This document shows positions 24,126-32,562 of a DNA stretch of 64,000 nucleotides, one piece after another (the stretch's first letter is position 1; each line of letters opens with the position of its first letter). The notes beneath the pieces are model-generated. The model ran no database searches, had not been told where the DNA came from, and worked only from the letters and a program-made list of their open reading frames with translations. A program made the position numbers and the translations under genes. Location: contig NZ_CP104965.1 of the NCBI RefSeq assembly GCF_025452235.1, forward strand, positions 868,001-932,000, given 5' to 3'. The stretch is from Devosia neptuniae (GTDB taxonomy: Bacteria > Pseudomonadota > Alphaproteobacteria > Rhizobiales > Devosiaceae).

Positions 24126-25067
24126 CTATGCGGCGAACTTTCTTTTATTTTCTGCAAGATTGTCGTTTGCGGCCGCCAATTTCCGCCAACCCTGCCTTTC
24201 CATTGTCCGGCGGTGGCCCTTGTCACCTAGTTCCGCAATGGCCTTCGCCGACATCGCGGACTTGATCACAGCGAGGTGCTGAGGCTCTGCATCGCGAATG
24301 GCTGCCTGCCAATCGGCGTGGTCCCGCATGGCCATGAACTCATCTGTCCAGCTTGGCGCGCCGCCTTTGCCCGACGAACCGATCTTCATTCCAATGAACT
24401 GGTCGGAATATCGCGCCGTACCGGAAGCTAGGCCGGGTGGGCAAAAGGTGACGGGTGGAAGGACAGGCGTATTGGAGATGGCCTTAGCGAGGTTGGCCCT
24501 GGACTGCTCTGCAGTGAATGACTTGCCCTTGCGGCGATCTCGGATTGTAGGGATGTACGCGCGGTGCGGCACACACAGGCGTCCTGACAAGGCTGCGTTG
24601 CTAATCGTGACCACAGCCGCACCGGTGCCACCATGTGACCCGCCCAGCTTCTCGGTTGTGCCCAGCATTGCGCCTGGCCGCATCACGACCTTCTTGAGCT
24701 CCACACCGGTGGCACCATTGACCATGGCTTGCTCGGTCTGCGTGCCGTCACTGAATTTCAGCTTGCCGATCTCAATGATGGCGCCGTTCTTGCCACCAAC
24801 TCGCTTGACCGCTCCAACCTTCACCTCGTGCATGATCTTGGCAATCGACGGCGTGATTTCGAGCAGCAAGTCCTCGGCCATGGCTTCGGGTTCGTCGTCG
24901 CCGTCGAAAGTGCCGTCAGGAATGACGGTCGACGGATCCGTTGACCAACTGGACTGCAGCGGGTCGGGTGGGCTGTCGGGTCGGTTGCGGAACTCGAGCA
25001 CAGCGGTAAGGGCGTCGGCGAGGGAGCCGCGTGCCATCTTGACGTTGTCGTTTGCCGGCTTAGTCAT
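24126..25067 (-). CDS. Phage protein, unknown, with two A-N-D-N motifs
   Basis: 313 residues. N-terminus TKPANDNVKM and near C-terminus AAANDNLAENKR both carry the A-N-D-N motif. Middle: KVGAVKRVGGKNGAIIEIGKL and HRAYIPTIRDRRKGK segments, no known domain recognised. Last gene of the 27.4-to-24.1 kb operon. Starts eight bases inside the preceding gene. Confidence 0.7.
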   Translation of the reverse strand: MTKPANDNVKMARGSLADALTAVLEFRNRPDSPPDPLQSSWSTDPSTVIPDGTFDGDDEPEAMAEDLLLEITPSIAKIMHEVKVGAVKRVGGKNGAIIEIGKLKFSDGTQTEQAMVNGATGVELKKVVMRPGAMLGTTEKLGGSHGGTGAAVVTISNAALSGRLCVPHRAYIPTIRDRRKGKSFTAEQSRANLAKAISNTPVLPPVTFCPPGLASGTARYSDQFIGMKIGSSGKGGAPSWTDEFMAMRDHADWQAAIRDAEPQHLAVIKSAMSAKAIAELGDKGHRRTMERQGWRKLAAANDNLAENKRKFAA

Positions 25068-25254
25068 GATTGTCGTTGACCCCGCGAAGTGACGTCCAGA
25101 ACATTTCTTCCTGCTCGCTTGGGAGCATACGGCCGTCGGCGCCTTGTGTGCGTCTGCCCCATGTCAGCATACCGGTAAGAGGGCCATAATCGCGGTCGTC
25201 ATTATGGTCCTTCTGGCTGAGGTTGGAGCGGTCGTCTTTGCGTGCTGTGGTCAT
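25060..25254 (-). CDS. Small phage protein, unknown
   Basis: 64 residues, hydrophilic, with LTGMLTWGRRTQGADGRMLPSEQEEMFW. Overlaps both neighbours (ATGA at its start, eight bases at its end), which supports a genuine coupled gene. Function unknown. Confidence 0.6.
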   Translation of the reverse strand: MTTARKDDRSNLSQKDHNDDRDYGPLTGMLTWGRRTQGADGRMLPSEQEEMFWTSLRGVNDNHD

Positions 25255-25454
25255 GGCGTGGCTCCAAAGATGGCAGTTTTGATCGCTTGGCCGAACTCAC
25301 GGATCGACCTATCGACGACGAAGGCCCTGCGGCGTTGCAGCCTGATTCCGATCTCAATTCCGGCCTCTTCGTGAAGCCGTCGTTGCTCATCAGGGCTAAG
25401 GCATCCGCCCTTTGCCGCCTTCTGGCGGATTAACCTTCCCCACTCGCTCGTCAC
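25251..25454 (-). CDS. Small phage protein, unknown
   Basis: 67 residues from GTG 25454, basic and helical (SEWGRLIRQKAAKGGCLSPDEQRRLHEEAG). The DEQRRLHEEAGIEIG helix suggests a small helical protein. Coupled by four-base overlaps on both sides. Confidence 0.6.
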   Translation of the reverse strand: MTSEWGRLIRQKAAKGGCLSPDEQRRLHEEAGIEIGIRLQRRRAFVVDRSIREFGQAIKTAIFGATP

Positions 25455-25732
25455 TTCGTTTCCTCCAGGGCTGCGTCGATCATGGCTTGCCAGACGGCCG
25501 TAGCGCTGTGCGAGCCGGGTTTGTAATCGGGCGGAAGTCCGTTACCCATCAGATCGGTCGGATCCCGCATGGCCACCAGCGCCGCTTTCACGGCCTCATA
25601 CAGGTCGACCTCGCCATCAATGATGATCTTCGTGCCGTCCATGTCAGACGCATAAAGCGAAGCCTTGTTCTCGTGGATTTGGCGAAACAGGTCGTCCGCC
25701 AACGCCCGCGCCACTCGCTCAATCATGTTCAT
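25451..25732 (-). CDS. Small phage protein, unknown
   Basis: 93 residues. IERVARALADDLFRQIHENKA with MIDAALEE at the C-terminus is the amphipathic-helix pattern of small phage proteins encoded in accessory operons. No function recognised. Coupled to both neighbours. Confidence 0.6.
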   Translation of the reverse strand: MNMIERVARALADDLFRQIHENKASLYASDMDGTKIIIDGEVDLYEAVKAALVAMRDPTDLMGNGLPPDYKPGSHSATAVWQAMIDAALEETK

Positions 25733-25971
25733 GCGACTGCTCCATCAGTGAATCCAACGGCCTTGCCATCAACGGTGACGAGGTAGGTGTCCCACCCAAT
25801 TCGATCGTCGACGGTGTACGGCTCGACCAGAACGTCGTGAATGTCCAGAGGCGGGAACCAGGGCAGCGCATCTGCCTTCAGCAGAACTGTTAGCGCCTCT
25901 TTCGTGCCGTTAAACTCGACGACCGTATCCATTGAATCGGCAAGACTGCCGCGGTGCCATCTGAACTTCAC
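25729..25971 (-). CDS. Small phage protein, unknown
   Basis: 80 residues from GTG 25971, which overlaps the stop of the 59-residue gene as GTGA, with GGGAG seven bases upstream. Sequence KFRWHRGSLADSMDTVVEF ... GWDTYLVTVDGKAVGFTDG is compact alpha/beta. Family recalled from phages but unnamed. Longer in-frame upstream sequence is the shadow of the neighbour. Confidence 0.65.
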   Translation of the reverse strand: MKFRWHRGSLADSMDTVVEFNGTKEALTVLLKADALPWFPPLDIHDVLVEPYTVDDRIGWDTYLVTVDGKAVGFTDGAVA

Positions 25972-26147
25972 TTCGCATCTCCCGGTAGACGTGCATGAAA
26001 CCCGATGGGGTTTGGCTTCTGGCGAACTATCACCGCGAACTTGTTCTTGCCGTTGCTGTAGGTGACCTTGGCCGACGGAGTGTCGGTGTGGATTGTGCAG
26101 GTGGCGCGGGATAGTTGGTTGCCCCAACCGTCTACGAAGGTGCTCAT
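25968..26147 (-). CDS. Small phage protein (59 aa), unknown
   Basis: 59 residues from ATG 26147: STFVDGWGNQLSRATCTIHT followed by a YSNGKNKFAVIVRQK strand pair. Four-base overlaps with genes on both sides (ATGA, GTGA) show it is part of the operon. Function unknown. Confidence 0.65.
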   Translation of the reverse strand: MSTFVDGWGNQLSRATCTIHTDTPSAKVTYSNGKNKFAVIVRQKPNPIGFHARLPGDAK

Positions 26148-26320
26148 GCTGCTTTTCTCGTCGGATGCTGGCTCTGCTCAACTATCGTCTTGGCCAAGAT
26201 CACGCACTGCAGAGCATATGCCTTGTCCCCGGTTGTTCCGCCCGCAGCAATGCGCGCCACCATGAAACGTGCAGCCAGATCAATTGTTATGGTTTGGACT
26301 TCATCCAATGCCACAATCAC
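26144..26320 (-). CDS. Small phage protein (58 aa), unknown
   Basis: 58 residues from GTG 26320, which overlaps the VRR-NUC stop as GTGA. IVALDEVQTITIDLAARFMVARIAAGG is strand-helix, ending HPTRKAA. Unknown function. Long upstream in-frame sequence is a shadow of the VRR-NUC gene. Confidence 0.6.
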   Translation of the reverse strand: MIVALDEVQTITIDLAARFMVARIAAGGTTGDKAYALQCVILAKTIVEQSQHPTRKAA

Positions 26321-26802
26321 GCTGCCCTCCTCGTTTCGTTGTTGTTTGCTGCCAGCCATTCCGTCACCAGCGCCACGACGTCGGACGCGCCCTGCTCGAT
26401 CGTCTTGCCGCGGACCAAGTGGACCGGGTGGCCCAATGATGCGAGCAACGGGTGGCGCTTCTTCTGGTCGGCGCTTACGGGCGTCTTTGGCCCCTTCAAT
26501 TCGATCAACAGCAGCCGCCCGTTGGCGGCATAGATGCGCAGGTCCGGCTCTCCGGCTGCGATTCCTGTCGCCTTGGCTATAGTGGCCTGCTGAGGTGAGC
26601 GGCGGGCTGAATTGAAGTCCCCTGCCAGGGTGAACGTGACTTCTGGGCCAGCCTCGTCGCCGTATCCAGGCAGCGCACGCAACCTGCGCACGGCTTCGGC
26701 CTGCACTTCCCATTCCAGCGGCCCAGCCTCGACCAACTTCGTCTTGGTCACCTTCGTGCCGTTGGCAAGTCGGGTGGTGGTGCGGGCTAGGCGGGTTCTC
26801 AT
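26317..26802 (-). CDS. VRR-NUC domain nuclease
   Basis: 161 residues. WEVQAEAVRRLRALPGY, then GIAAGEPDLRIYAANGRLLLIELKGPKTPVS gives the VRR-NUC core of the PD-(D/E)XK fold (Asp ... ELK), with HPLLASLGHPVHLVRG after it. Known: phage VRR-NUC proteins cut branched or specific DNA structures during replication and recombination. C-terminus carries an AANNN variant of the A-N-D-N motif. Confidence 0.85.
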   Translation of the reverse strand: MRTRLARTTTRLANGTKVTKTKLVEAGPLEWEVQAEAVRRLRALPGYGDEAGPEVTFTLAGDFNSARRSPQQATIAKATGIAAGEPDLRIYAANGRLLLIELKGPKTPVSADQKKRHPLLASLGHPVHLVRGKTIEQGASDVVALVTEWLAANNNETRRAA

Positions 26803-27086
26803 GCTGCCACCTTCTGCGCACGGAGTTCGGCAACCTCAGCGCGCAGCTCGTCCCGCTGGCCGAGCAAATGCTTGATCACCAGGTCATGCCACGCTGCAGG
26901 CAGAAACTCCTGCGCCTGGTGCTCGTGGATCCAGCGACACTCACCGCCTGAGTGCCGGAACGACGCCTTAGCCTCCTCGATCGAGTAGCGTCCGGCCTGA
27001 TCGCGAATGCCGGTGTAGCCGCAATGGTCTGGGCGCTCGTATAGACCGCGCTTCATGAGCAGGTAGTGATTGCCTTGTGTGGTCAT
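26799..27086 (-). CDS. Small phage protein, unknown
   Basis: 95 residues. Starts TTQGNHYLLMKRGLYERPDHCGYTGIRDQAGRY, a compact alpha/beta region with two Cys, and ends in a helix (LRAEVAELRAQK). Overlaps the VRR-NUC gene by four bases. Function unknown. Confidence 0.65.
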   Translation of the reverse strand: MTTQGNHYLLMKRGLYERPDHCGYTGIRDQAGRYSIEEAKASFRHSGGECRWIHEHQAQEFLPAAWHDLVIKHLLGQRDELRAEVAELRAQKVAA

Positions 27087-27376
27087 GCTGCAACCGCAAC
27101 TGGCGTAGCAACACGCTCTGCTTCGTCGGCAAGTCGGTATGCCAGCGCCATCGAACTTCCGACAGGGTGATAGCCGCAGAACTGGTCGATGGCTCCGCCC
27201 TTCTCGTCGACAGGGCTGCGACCGTCGCTCAGGTCGTACTTGTCATCTTCCGACCAGCCGCAGTCGACGCAACCACGTGGCCCGTAGATGACACCCACGC
27301 CGACGTCCGCGCTGTCCTGCCACGTCTCACCGCCGCACTTCGGACAGCACTCGTTGCTTCGATCGTGATACGACAT
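27083..27376 (-). CDS. Small zinc-ribbon phage protein
   Basis: 97 residues from ATG 27376, chosen because GGAGGG lies eight bases upstream (a GTG at 27382 is too close to it). ECCPKCGGETW and RGCVDCGWSEDD give two CxxC knuckles of a zinc ribbon. First gene of the operon running to 24126, just downstream of the operator-bearing promoter. Confidence 0.7.
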   Translation of the reverse strand: MSYHDRSNECCPKCGGETWQDSADVGVGVIYGPRGCVDCGWSEDDKYDLSDGRSPVDEKGGAIDQFCGYHPVGSSMALAYRLADEAERVATPVAVAA

Positions 27377-27652
27377 AGCCACAGCCCTCCAACTCCGAAT
27401 AGGATGCGCTTATTCACTCGGCGCGTCAACCAAAATAAGCGAAAGGGCTTATCGCCAAACTAGCCAAAATTAGGTCAATCATACTGACTTAACGCGAAAG
27501 CTCTAAACACCTTCACTTTCGCGCGCACAAGTATGCGCAATCCCTATAGGTGATTGCGCACTTGCGCACTTGTGGAACGAAATCACTTGCGCGCCACTTT
27601 CGCAGGGAATGCGCACTTACTTTCGCAGGCACAAATAGTAACCACTAGGGGC
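27377..27652. other. Intergenic control region with iteron-like repeats and operators
   Basis: 276 bases without a gene. It holds repressor operators (27437-27450 and a weaker 27398-27411), a probable leftward promoter (TTGACG at 27429-27424) and a cluster of short repeats between 27500 and 27650. The repeats are GCGCACTT three times, two of them in tandem, and CACTTTCGC or ACTTTCGC three times. The repeats could be a replication origin or binding array. Confidence 0.5.
27437..27450. promoter_or_regulatory. Repressor operator (AAGCG-AAAG-GGCTT)
   Basis: 5-4-5 palindrome with one mismatch to AAGCG-N4-CGCTT, near the start of the operon that begins at 27376. A half site (AATAG-GATG-CGCTT) lies at 27398-27411. 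Matches sites flanking the repressor gene. Confidence 0.6.
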
Positions 27653-27682
27653 AAAAAAAGAGGGTGACCGAAGCCACCCTCT
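27652..27682 (-). terminator. Rho-independent terminator of the replication operon
   Basis: Minus strand: AGAGGGTG / CACCCTCT, 8-bp stem whose 8-base loop contains a C(TTCG)G tetraloop, followed by TTTTTTT. Lies just after the stop of the primase-helicase gene. Confidence 0.9.
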
Positions 27683-27690
27683 GCATATTT

Positions 27691-29976
27691 TTAGGCAGCC
27701 ACTCGCGCCTGATACTCCGCCGACCGGATGAACACCGCATCCTTCCTTGATATCGGATCACGCTCTCGCACCTCGACCAGTGCGCCCTCCTTCAGCATGG
27801 CCCGCAGCACGCCAGTCACGCGCGACCGGCAGCCCTTGTCATCTATGTCAAGCCCAAGGGCGTATGCCACAGCCACGCCGGCCCACGCCTTGGCATTGGC
27901 CGCTGGCTTGAAGTCGCCGTTGTCGAGTTGCGTCTTGATGTGACGCGTCTGCTCCTCGGTGAGCGACCCAACGATTTCTTCCGTGCCTGGCCATTTGAAC
28001 TCGGTCACCACTGGTGCATGATCCTGCTTGCTGAAGCCCAGATTGCCATCCCCGCCATTGCCTAGCGCCTGACCGACCAGATGCCGCCAATCAGCTTTGT
28101 GCGTGAGCGGCGTCAGGTTGGACTTGCCGTAGGTGATGGAGAAGAAGCCAAACCGATCCATCGGGTTAAGCCCCGCTGCAACAGCCTGGTCTTCAGACAT
28201 GCGGTTGAGTACCCGCACCGACCGCGCCGCGCCGATCAGAGACACGGCGCCGCGAGCATCTTCCACTGTCGACTCCCGTCCATCCTGCTGCTTGCGCAGG
28301 TGATGGACGATATCGATGGAGCAGTTCGTTCGGTCTGCAATGTGTGCCCACAGCTTGGCCACCTTATCGATCGCGCCGTTGTCGTTTTCGTTGACACCAT
28401 GGGTAGACACGAACGGGTCGACGATCATCACGTCGATCTGGTTCTGCAGGATTTGCGCTACCACGGCCTCGACGATCGGTTCGTTTATCTTGACGCCCTT
28501 CTTGTCGTCGTGGGCAATTACCATCTCCTGCTCGCGACCTGTGTCCAGGAACAGCCAGCCGTTGATGTCGTCTGGCTTCAACCGGTAGTGCAGGCATGCC
28601 GCCATGATGCGTCGTTCGAGTTCGTCGCGCGGATCCTCGGCGTTGAACAGCCAGACGCGCAGCCGGTCCTTCGGCTTTGTGCCTGCAAGCGGCCTTCCCG
28701 ACGTCATGGACAGGGTGTCGACGATACTATTGGCCGTCTTGCCCAGGCCGCCAGGCGCCACCGTGACCGAGACGTACTTCCGGATGTAGTGCACCCCGAA
28801 CGCGAAGCTACGCCGTGGCAGGATCTTGGGGTCGATCCAGTTGAAGGGCGTGGCGGCGAACTGTTTTGGCTGTTTTGGCTGATCCTGTACGGGTTCAATT
28901 GGGGTGGGTGTGGCTTCTGGCTCCCGTTCGGGTGCAGATATACGCTCGTGCGTATCCGGCGCTGATATACGCTCCTGAGTATTTTCCTGTGCCGCAGCCG
29001 CCTTGCGGCGTCCGTTCTCAATCATGCGGGTGACGTCGACCAGTCGGGTGTTGTCCTCCTGGTGTGTGCCCCGCTCTGGAATGCGGCGTGGCTCCTTTTC
29101 ACCAGAGTCCAGCCCTCGCTTGATCTTGCGGCGCGTCTCTGGCTCTCCGTCGGCGGCAAGTACACCATTGGCCTGCGCCGCGCGGAAGAGCTCTGCTTCG
29201 GCATCGCCACGCGATAGCGCGCCTGCACCGACCAACTGGCCGAGCGAAAACGCGGACGCGTTCAGTTGATAGCCGCGGCCGCCCTGCCCCGTGTTGGCCA
29301 GCTTGTTCATCTCTGCCTCGACGGCAGCGTTGACGTATGGCTCGTGGGCGCCTGGCCGGTAGGTGTATTCACTGGAGGGACCAAAGTCCTCTCGTTCTGG
29401 TGGCATGACCAAGTCCAGCAACCACTGTGGCGCTTCTACGATAGGTGCTGCAGGGTCGTCGTCGGAGTACGCCCGACCATCAGCCATGACCGAGCCGGCG
29501 GCTATGACGAATCCGCCTTCCCCGCGCACGTCAACGCCACGACCGATATCGCCACGGTTTTTGACGCCGTCCGCGTACCGCCAGTAGTAGTGCTTGCCGC
29601 CACGCGGAGTGGTGACGATCGACGTCTCAGGCAGAGCGCCGTGCTCTTCCTGCATGGCGTCCAGCCATTCGAAGCCGTCGATTACCGATCCGTCATCGAG
29701 TGTCTTCTTGTCGACGTCGAGCACCCACACGCCAGTCTTGATGCCGGTCGGAATGCCCACCATGGCCTGGGGATAGCGCTTCCATAGTTCCCGTGCCACC
29801 CGCTCACTCAGTGTGGCCCCACGAAAGCCGTTTGAGACCAGGGGCGACTTAGCCTTAAGTACTTCAAACTCGCCAGTCTTCGGGTCGTACCTGCCCGTCT
29901 CCTCGTCGGCGTTTCGGCACGGGAAGACTGGCCACTGGCCACCGATGTAGTCGAGCGCTAGGTCGAGTGGGGTCAT
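27691..29976 (-). CDS. Bifunctional primase-polymerase / RepA-like helicase
   Basis: 761 residues from ATG 29976. Residues 1-195 form a prim-pol domain: WVLDVDKK (84-91) supplies the metal-binding Asp pair, then GGKHYYW (126-132) and GRGVDVRGEGGFVIAAGS. A linker follows with a doubled ERISAP. The RecA/RepA-like ATPase runs from about 395, with APGGLGKT Walker A (408-415) and IDVMIVDPFVSTHG Walker B. A winged-helix-like C-terminus closes it. Known: primes and unwinds phage DNA. Confidence 0.9.
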   Translation of the reverse strand: MTPLDLALDYIGGQWPVFPCRNADEETGRYDPKTGEFEVLKAKSPLVSNGFRGATLSERVARELWKRYPQAMVGIPTGIKTGVWVLDVDKKTLDDGSVIDGFEWLDAMQEEHGALPETSIVTTPRGGKHYYWRYADGVKNRGDIGRGVDVRGEGGFVIAAGSVMADGRAYSDDDPAAPIVEAPQWLLDLVMPPEREDFGPSSEYTYRPGAHEPYVNAAVEAEMNKLANTGQGGRGYQLNASAFSLGQLVGAGALSRGDAEAELFRAAQANGVLAADGEPETRRKIKRGLDSGEKEPRRIPERGTHQEDNTRLVDVTRMIENGRRKAAAAQENTQERISAPDTHERISAPEREPEATPTPIEPVQDQPKQPKQFAATPFNWIDPKILPRRSFAFGVHYIRKYVSVTVAPGGLGKTANSIVDTLSMTSGRPLAGTKPKDRLRVWLFNAEDPRDELERRIMAACLHYRLKPDDINGWLFLDTGREQEMVIAHDDKKGVKINEPIVEAVVAQILQNQIDVMIVDPFVSTHGVNENDNGAIDKVAKLWAHIADRTNCSIDIVHHLRKQQDGRESTVEDARGAVSLIGAARSVRVLNRMSEDQAVAAGLNPMDRFGFFSITYGKSNLTPLTHKADWRHLVGQALGNGGDGNLGFSKQDHAPVVTEFKWPGTEEIVGSLTEEQTRHIKTQLDNGDFKPAANAKAWAGVAVAYALGLDIDDKGCRSRVTGVLRAMLKEGALVEVRERDPISRKDAVFIRSAEYQARVAA

Positions 29977-31580
29977 GCTGCCTCGCGGGTGGTGGTGGCC
30001 TGTCGAGCAGGCATATGCATCGCAATGCGCCGACCCAGCCACGTGAACTTCGGCACGGCCCAGCTATTGCCGAGGGCTTTGTAGCGCGGGCCGTCGGGCG
30101 ACGTGGGTTTGCCGCGCCAAGGGATGTCGGTGTAGCCGTCGGGGAATCCCTGCAGGCGCTCGCACTCGGTGGGGGTTAAGCGGCGTACGGCGGAGGAGCC
30201 CTGATACATTGCAACCCCATCCGACTTGCTCTTATCCAACATCGGGGTGATGTCAGATGGATTCATGCTCTGTGTGGATGACGCCTTTGACTGAAAAGCT
30301 AGAACATGAGGTTTGTCACCACCGCCTGTGCTGGCGCGCAGTGCGGTAGCGACCTCACCACCCAACTCCGCGGTTGCACCGCCGTCGCGGCCACGTAAAG
30401 CCACCGTCAGCGCAGAGGAGACGACAACATCACCGCCCTGGTTGCCGTTGGATGGGCCGGCCGCCATGATTGGCTGAGCAACATCAACGATGCGCGCCTT
30501 GTAGTCCTTGCCGCTGTTCTGGGGCATGATTGAATAGACCACGGAGGATGGCACAAGATGGCTGTGCCCATGGTTCATGTCCTGACCGGATGCGCCCTGC
30601 AATCGACCATACGACGCATCGATCGTAGCCACGGTTTGGTGGACGAACGTCTCGCTTTCGAAGTCCAGACGCCCAACCGGGCCGCCATGTGAGTTCAGTG
30701 CCGCTGCAACATCAATGGGGCCGGAGGTGCGGTTGCCTCCGTAGGCAACCGCACCTCCCGATGGCACGGAGGACTCGACGAGTCCGCCGTCTAGGTCGAA
30801 GTCTGTCCCGAGTCCGCCGCCGCCCTTAGTGCAAGCGCTAATTGTGGGGGCAACGTTTTTCCGCGCTTCTCGGCTCGGCGCAGGATTCCCCTGCATGCCA
30901 ACGCGCTCAAAAAGAACCGCGACGGGATCGGCCCCTCTTCCAAAATCTGCGACAAGGAGCACACGGCGGCGTCGTTGGGCCAGTCCATGATATTGTGCGT
31001 CCTGGATACGCCAGGCGGCACGACCTTTGGGTCCAGAGACCATACCCGCGTTGGGCCAGGAAAGCGTGTGTCGTCCCTTTTGCTTGCTCCACTTCCAATG
31101 GGCGTCGGACTTTCCGTCGACGGGCTGGGGGCTTGGAATGAGGGCATCATCTGCGCCGACAATCCCTGCCAAGAAACAGCCAAAGGCGTTGTCGGGGGTG
31201 TTGAGCCATCCGGGGACGTTCTCGACGATGGCATTTCGAGGGTCAATTGCATGGAGCGCTCGCATGTATGAGAGGGAAAGGTTGCCGCGTGCGTCCTGCA
31301 TGGAATTGCGCAGTCCAGCGACGGAGAAAGCCTGGCACGGCGGGCCGCCGCACACGATGTCGACCTTGTGGTGGTACTGCGACCAGTCGTGCGCCGTCAT
31401 GTCGCCAACGTTCGGCACATCCGGGTAGTGGTGCGCCAGCACGGCAGATGGGAACTTTTCGATCTCAGCGAAGGCGACGGCCTTCCATCCCAGCGGACCA
31501 AAAGCTACAGATGCGGCTTCTATGCCGCTGAACATGGAGATGAAGGTAATGGGGTTGTTGTCATTTGCTGGGCTCAACAT
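29973..31580 (-). CDS. DNA cytosine-C5 methyltransferase
   Basis: 535 residues from ATG 31580, overlapping the previous stop as TGATG. Motif I FISMFSGIEAASVAF, catalytic PCQ loop GGPPCQAFSVAG (Cys82), ENV (120-122) and QRRRR (202-206) are present. Motifs IX/X are near the C-terminus (LTPTECERLQGFPDGYT; ALGNSWAVPK). Between VIII and IX is a long Gly-rich insert of about 250 residues typical of phage enzymes. Inside it lies a perfect 16-bp DNA hairpin (30723-30758). Probably protects phage DNA from host restriction. N-terminus has PANDN. Confidence 0.9.
   Translation of the reverse strand: MLSPANDNNPITFISMFSGIEAASVAFGPLGWKAVAFAEIEKFPSAVLAHHYPDVPNVGDMTAHDWSQYHHKVDIVCGGPPCQAFSVAGLRNSMQDARGNLSLSYMRALHAIDPRNAIVENVPGWLNTPDNAFGCFLAGIVGADDALIPSPQPVDGKSDAHWKWSKQKGRHTLSWPNAGMVSGPKGRAAWRIQDAQYHGLAQRRRRVLLVADFGRGADPVAVLFERVGMQGNPAPSREARKNVAPTISACTKGGGGLGTDFDLDGGLVESSVPSGGAVAYGGNRTSGPIDVAAALNSHGGPVGRLDFESETFVHQTVATIDASYGRLQGASGQDMNHGHSHLVPSSVVYSIMPQNSGKDYKARIVDVAQPIMAAGPSNGNQGGDVVVSSALTVALRGRDGGATAELGGEVATALRASTGGGDKPHVLAFQSKASSTQSMNPSDITPMLDKSKSDGVAMYQGSSAVRRLTPTECERLQGFPDGYTDIPWRGKPTSPDGPRYKALGNSWAVPKFTWLGRRIAMHMPARQATTTREAA
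30723..30758. repeat. Perfect 16-bp inverted repeat within the methyltransferase gene
   Basis: GGAGGTGCGGTTGCCT (30723-30738), a 4-base loop CCGT, then the exact reverse complement (30743-30758). It encodes residues about 275-286 (GGAVAYGGNRTS). No T-run follows on either strand. Confidence 0.9.
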
Positions 31581-31942
31581 CAGAATGGCGCCCCCGCATC
31601 GACAGCCTTGCGCACCCCATCGCCGCACGCTGACCACAGCGAGCGCACGAACTCCTCGATCACCTCGACGGTCCACTCGCCCATGTCGGGGCCGTACTCC
31701 TCAATGAACGGCCCGACGGCATCGATGGCGTAGTCGACCGCGGCGCGCTCGTAGCCGTTCCAGTTGCTGACGTCCTTGATCTTGGTAAGCATGGCCATGC
31801 ACTCCGGGCAGAGAAAAAGCGGGTCGCGTCTGGGGTCGCCGATGCCGATGCCGTGGGCATGGCGGCCGCAGGTGAGGCAGGCGGTTGGGTAGCCCGTGCT
31901 GTCGGCTGTAGGGCGGAAGGGTAATACCTGGGCGGTGGTCAT
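31580..31942 (-). CDS. Small phage protein with CxxC pairs (DUF6511-like)
   Basis: 120 residues. ACLTCGRHAHGIGIG and FLCPECMAML are two CxxC knuckles. The helical half YERAAVDYAIDAVGPFIEEYGPDMGEW ... FVRSLWSACGDGVRK recalls DUF6511 of rhizobial phages (from memory). Couples to both methyltransferase genes. Function unknown. Confidence 0.65.
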   Translation of the reverse strand: MTTAQVLPFRPTADSTGYPTACLTCGRHAHGIGIGDPRRDPLFLCPECMAMLTKIKDVSNWNGYERAAVDYAIDAVGPFIEEYGPDMGEWTVEVIEEFVRSLWSACGDGVRKAVDAGAPF

Positions 31943-32562
31943 GCAGCGCCTGCTAACGGCAGGCCGTTGTCGTTGGCGGGCACATGGTCCTTCCAGTCAA
32001 ACCACTGGATATCCGGCCTGCCCTCGTGCCGCTTGTCCCAGACGAACCAGGCGTGACACACGGCTGAACCCGCCTTCGGCCCGGTCCAGCCAGCGCGGTG
32101 CATCATAGGAAGGCGTCGGCTTGAGACGTGCACCCTTGCCAAAGACCCGGACTGAAACCACGGCTTGCGGGCGCCGCCCTCAAGGAACGCCAACCGTAAC
32201 AACATGGCTACGTATGGCGCATGCTCGAGCGCAGTGTCGACGAACTCGCGCGCCAGCCGGAATGGCGGGTTGGTGATGACTGAAGTGATGTGAGGAGGAG
32301 TCTCTTTCTGCTTCAAGAAATCCGCAACACAGGAGTCAGGACATCCACGATCCACGAGATCATCAGCGCGAACCCGGAACCCCGCAGCCCGCAACGGCAG
32401 GACAATAGCCCCATCCCCGCAAGCAGGCTCCCATACGATGCCGCCAGGCAGCCACTTTCGTTCAATGGCCAGCAGCGAGGCGACGGCCTCGGGCGGGGTG
32501 GGGTAGAAGTCGTCACCTCGATCGGCGTGGCTATGGGAGCCAACCCCTGCAATCATCGCCAT
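31939..32562 (-). CDS. DNA adenine methyltransferase
   Basis: 207 residues. DFYPTPPEAV, SAM-binding IVWEPACGDGAI and catalytic SVITNPPFRLA (NPPF) are the order seen in phage N6-adenine methyltransferases. Start ATG 32562 (GTG 32565 possible) overlaps the GcrA-like gene stop. Ends with PANDNGLPLAG. Target sequence unknown. Possible effects are anti-restriction or changed gene control. Confidence 0.8.
   Translation of the reverse strand: MAMIAGVGSHSHADRGDDFYPTPPEAVASLLAIERKWLPGGIVWEPACGDGAIVLPLRAAGFRVRADDLVDRGCPDSCVADFLKQKETPPHITSVITNPPFRLAREFVDTALEHAPYVAMLLRLAFLEGGARKPWFQSGSLARVHVSSRRLPMMHRAGWTGPKAGSAVCHAWFVWDKRHEGRPDIQWFDWKDHVPANDNGLPLAGAA

Noticed and set aside
24298..25092. A 264-codon plus-strand frame
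   Set aside because: Antisense to the A-N-D-N gene, which has coupled neighbours; the plus product is Ser/Pro-rich and featureless.
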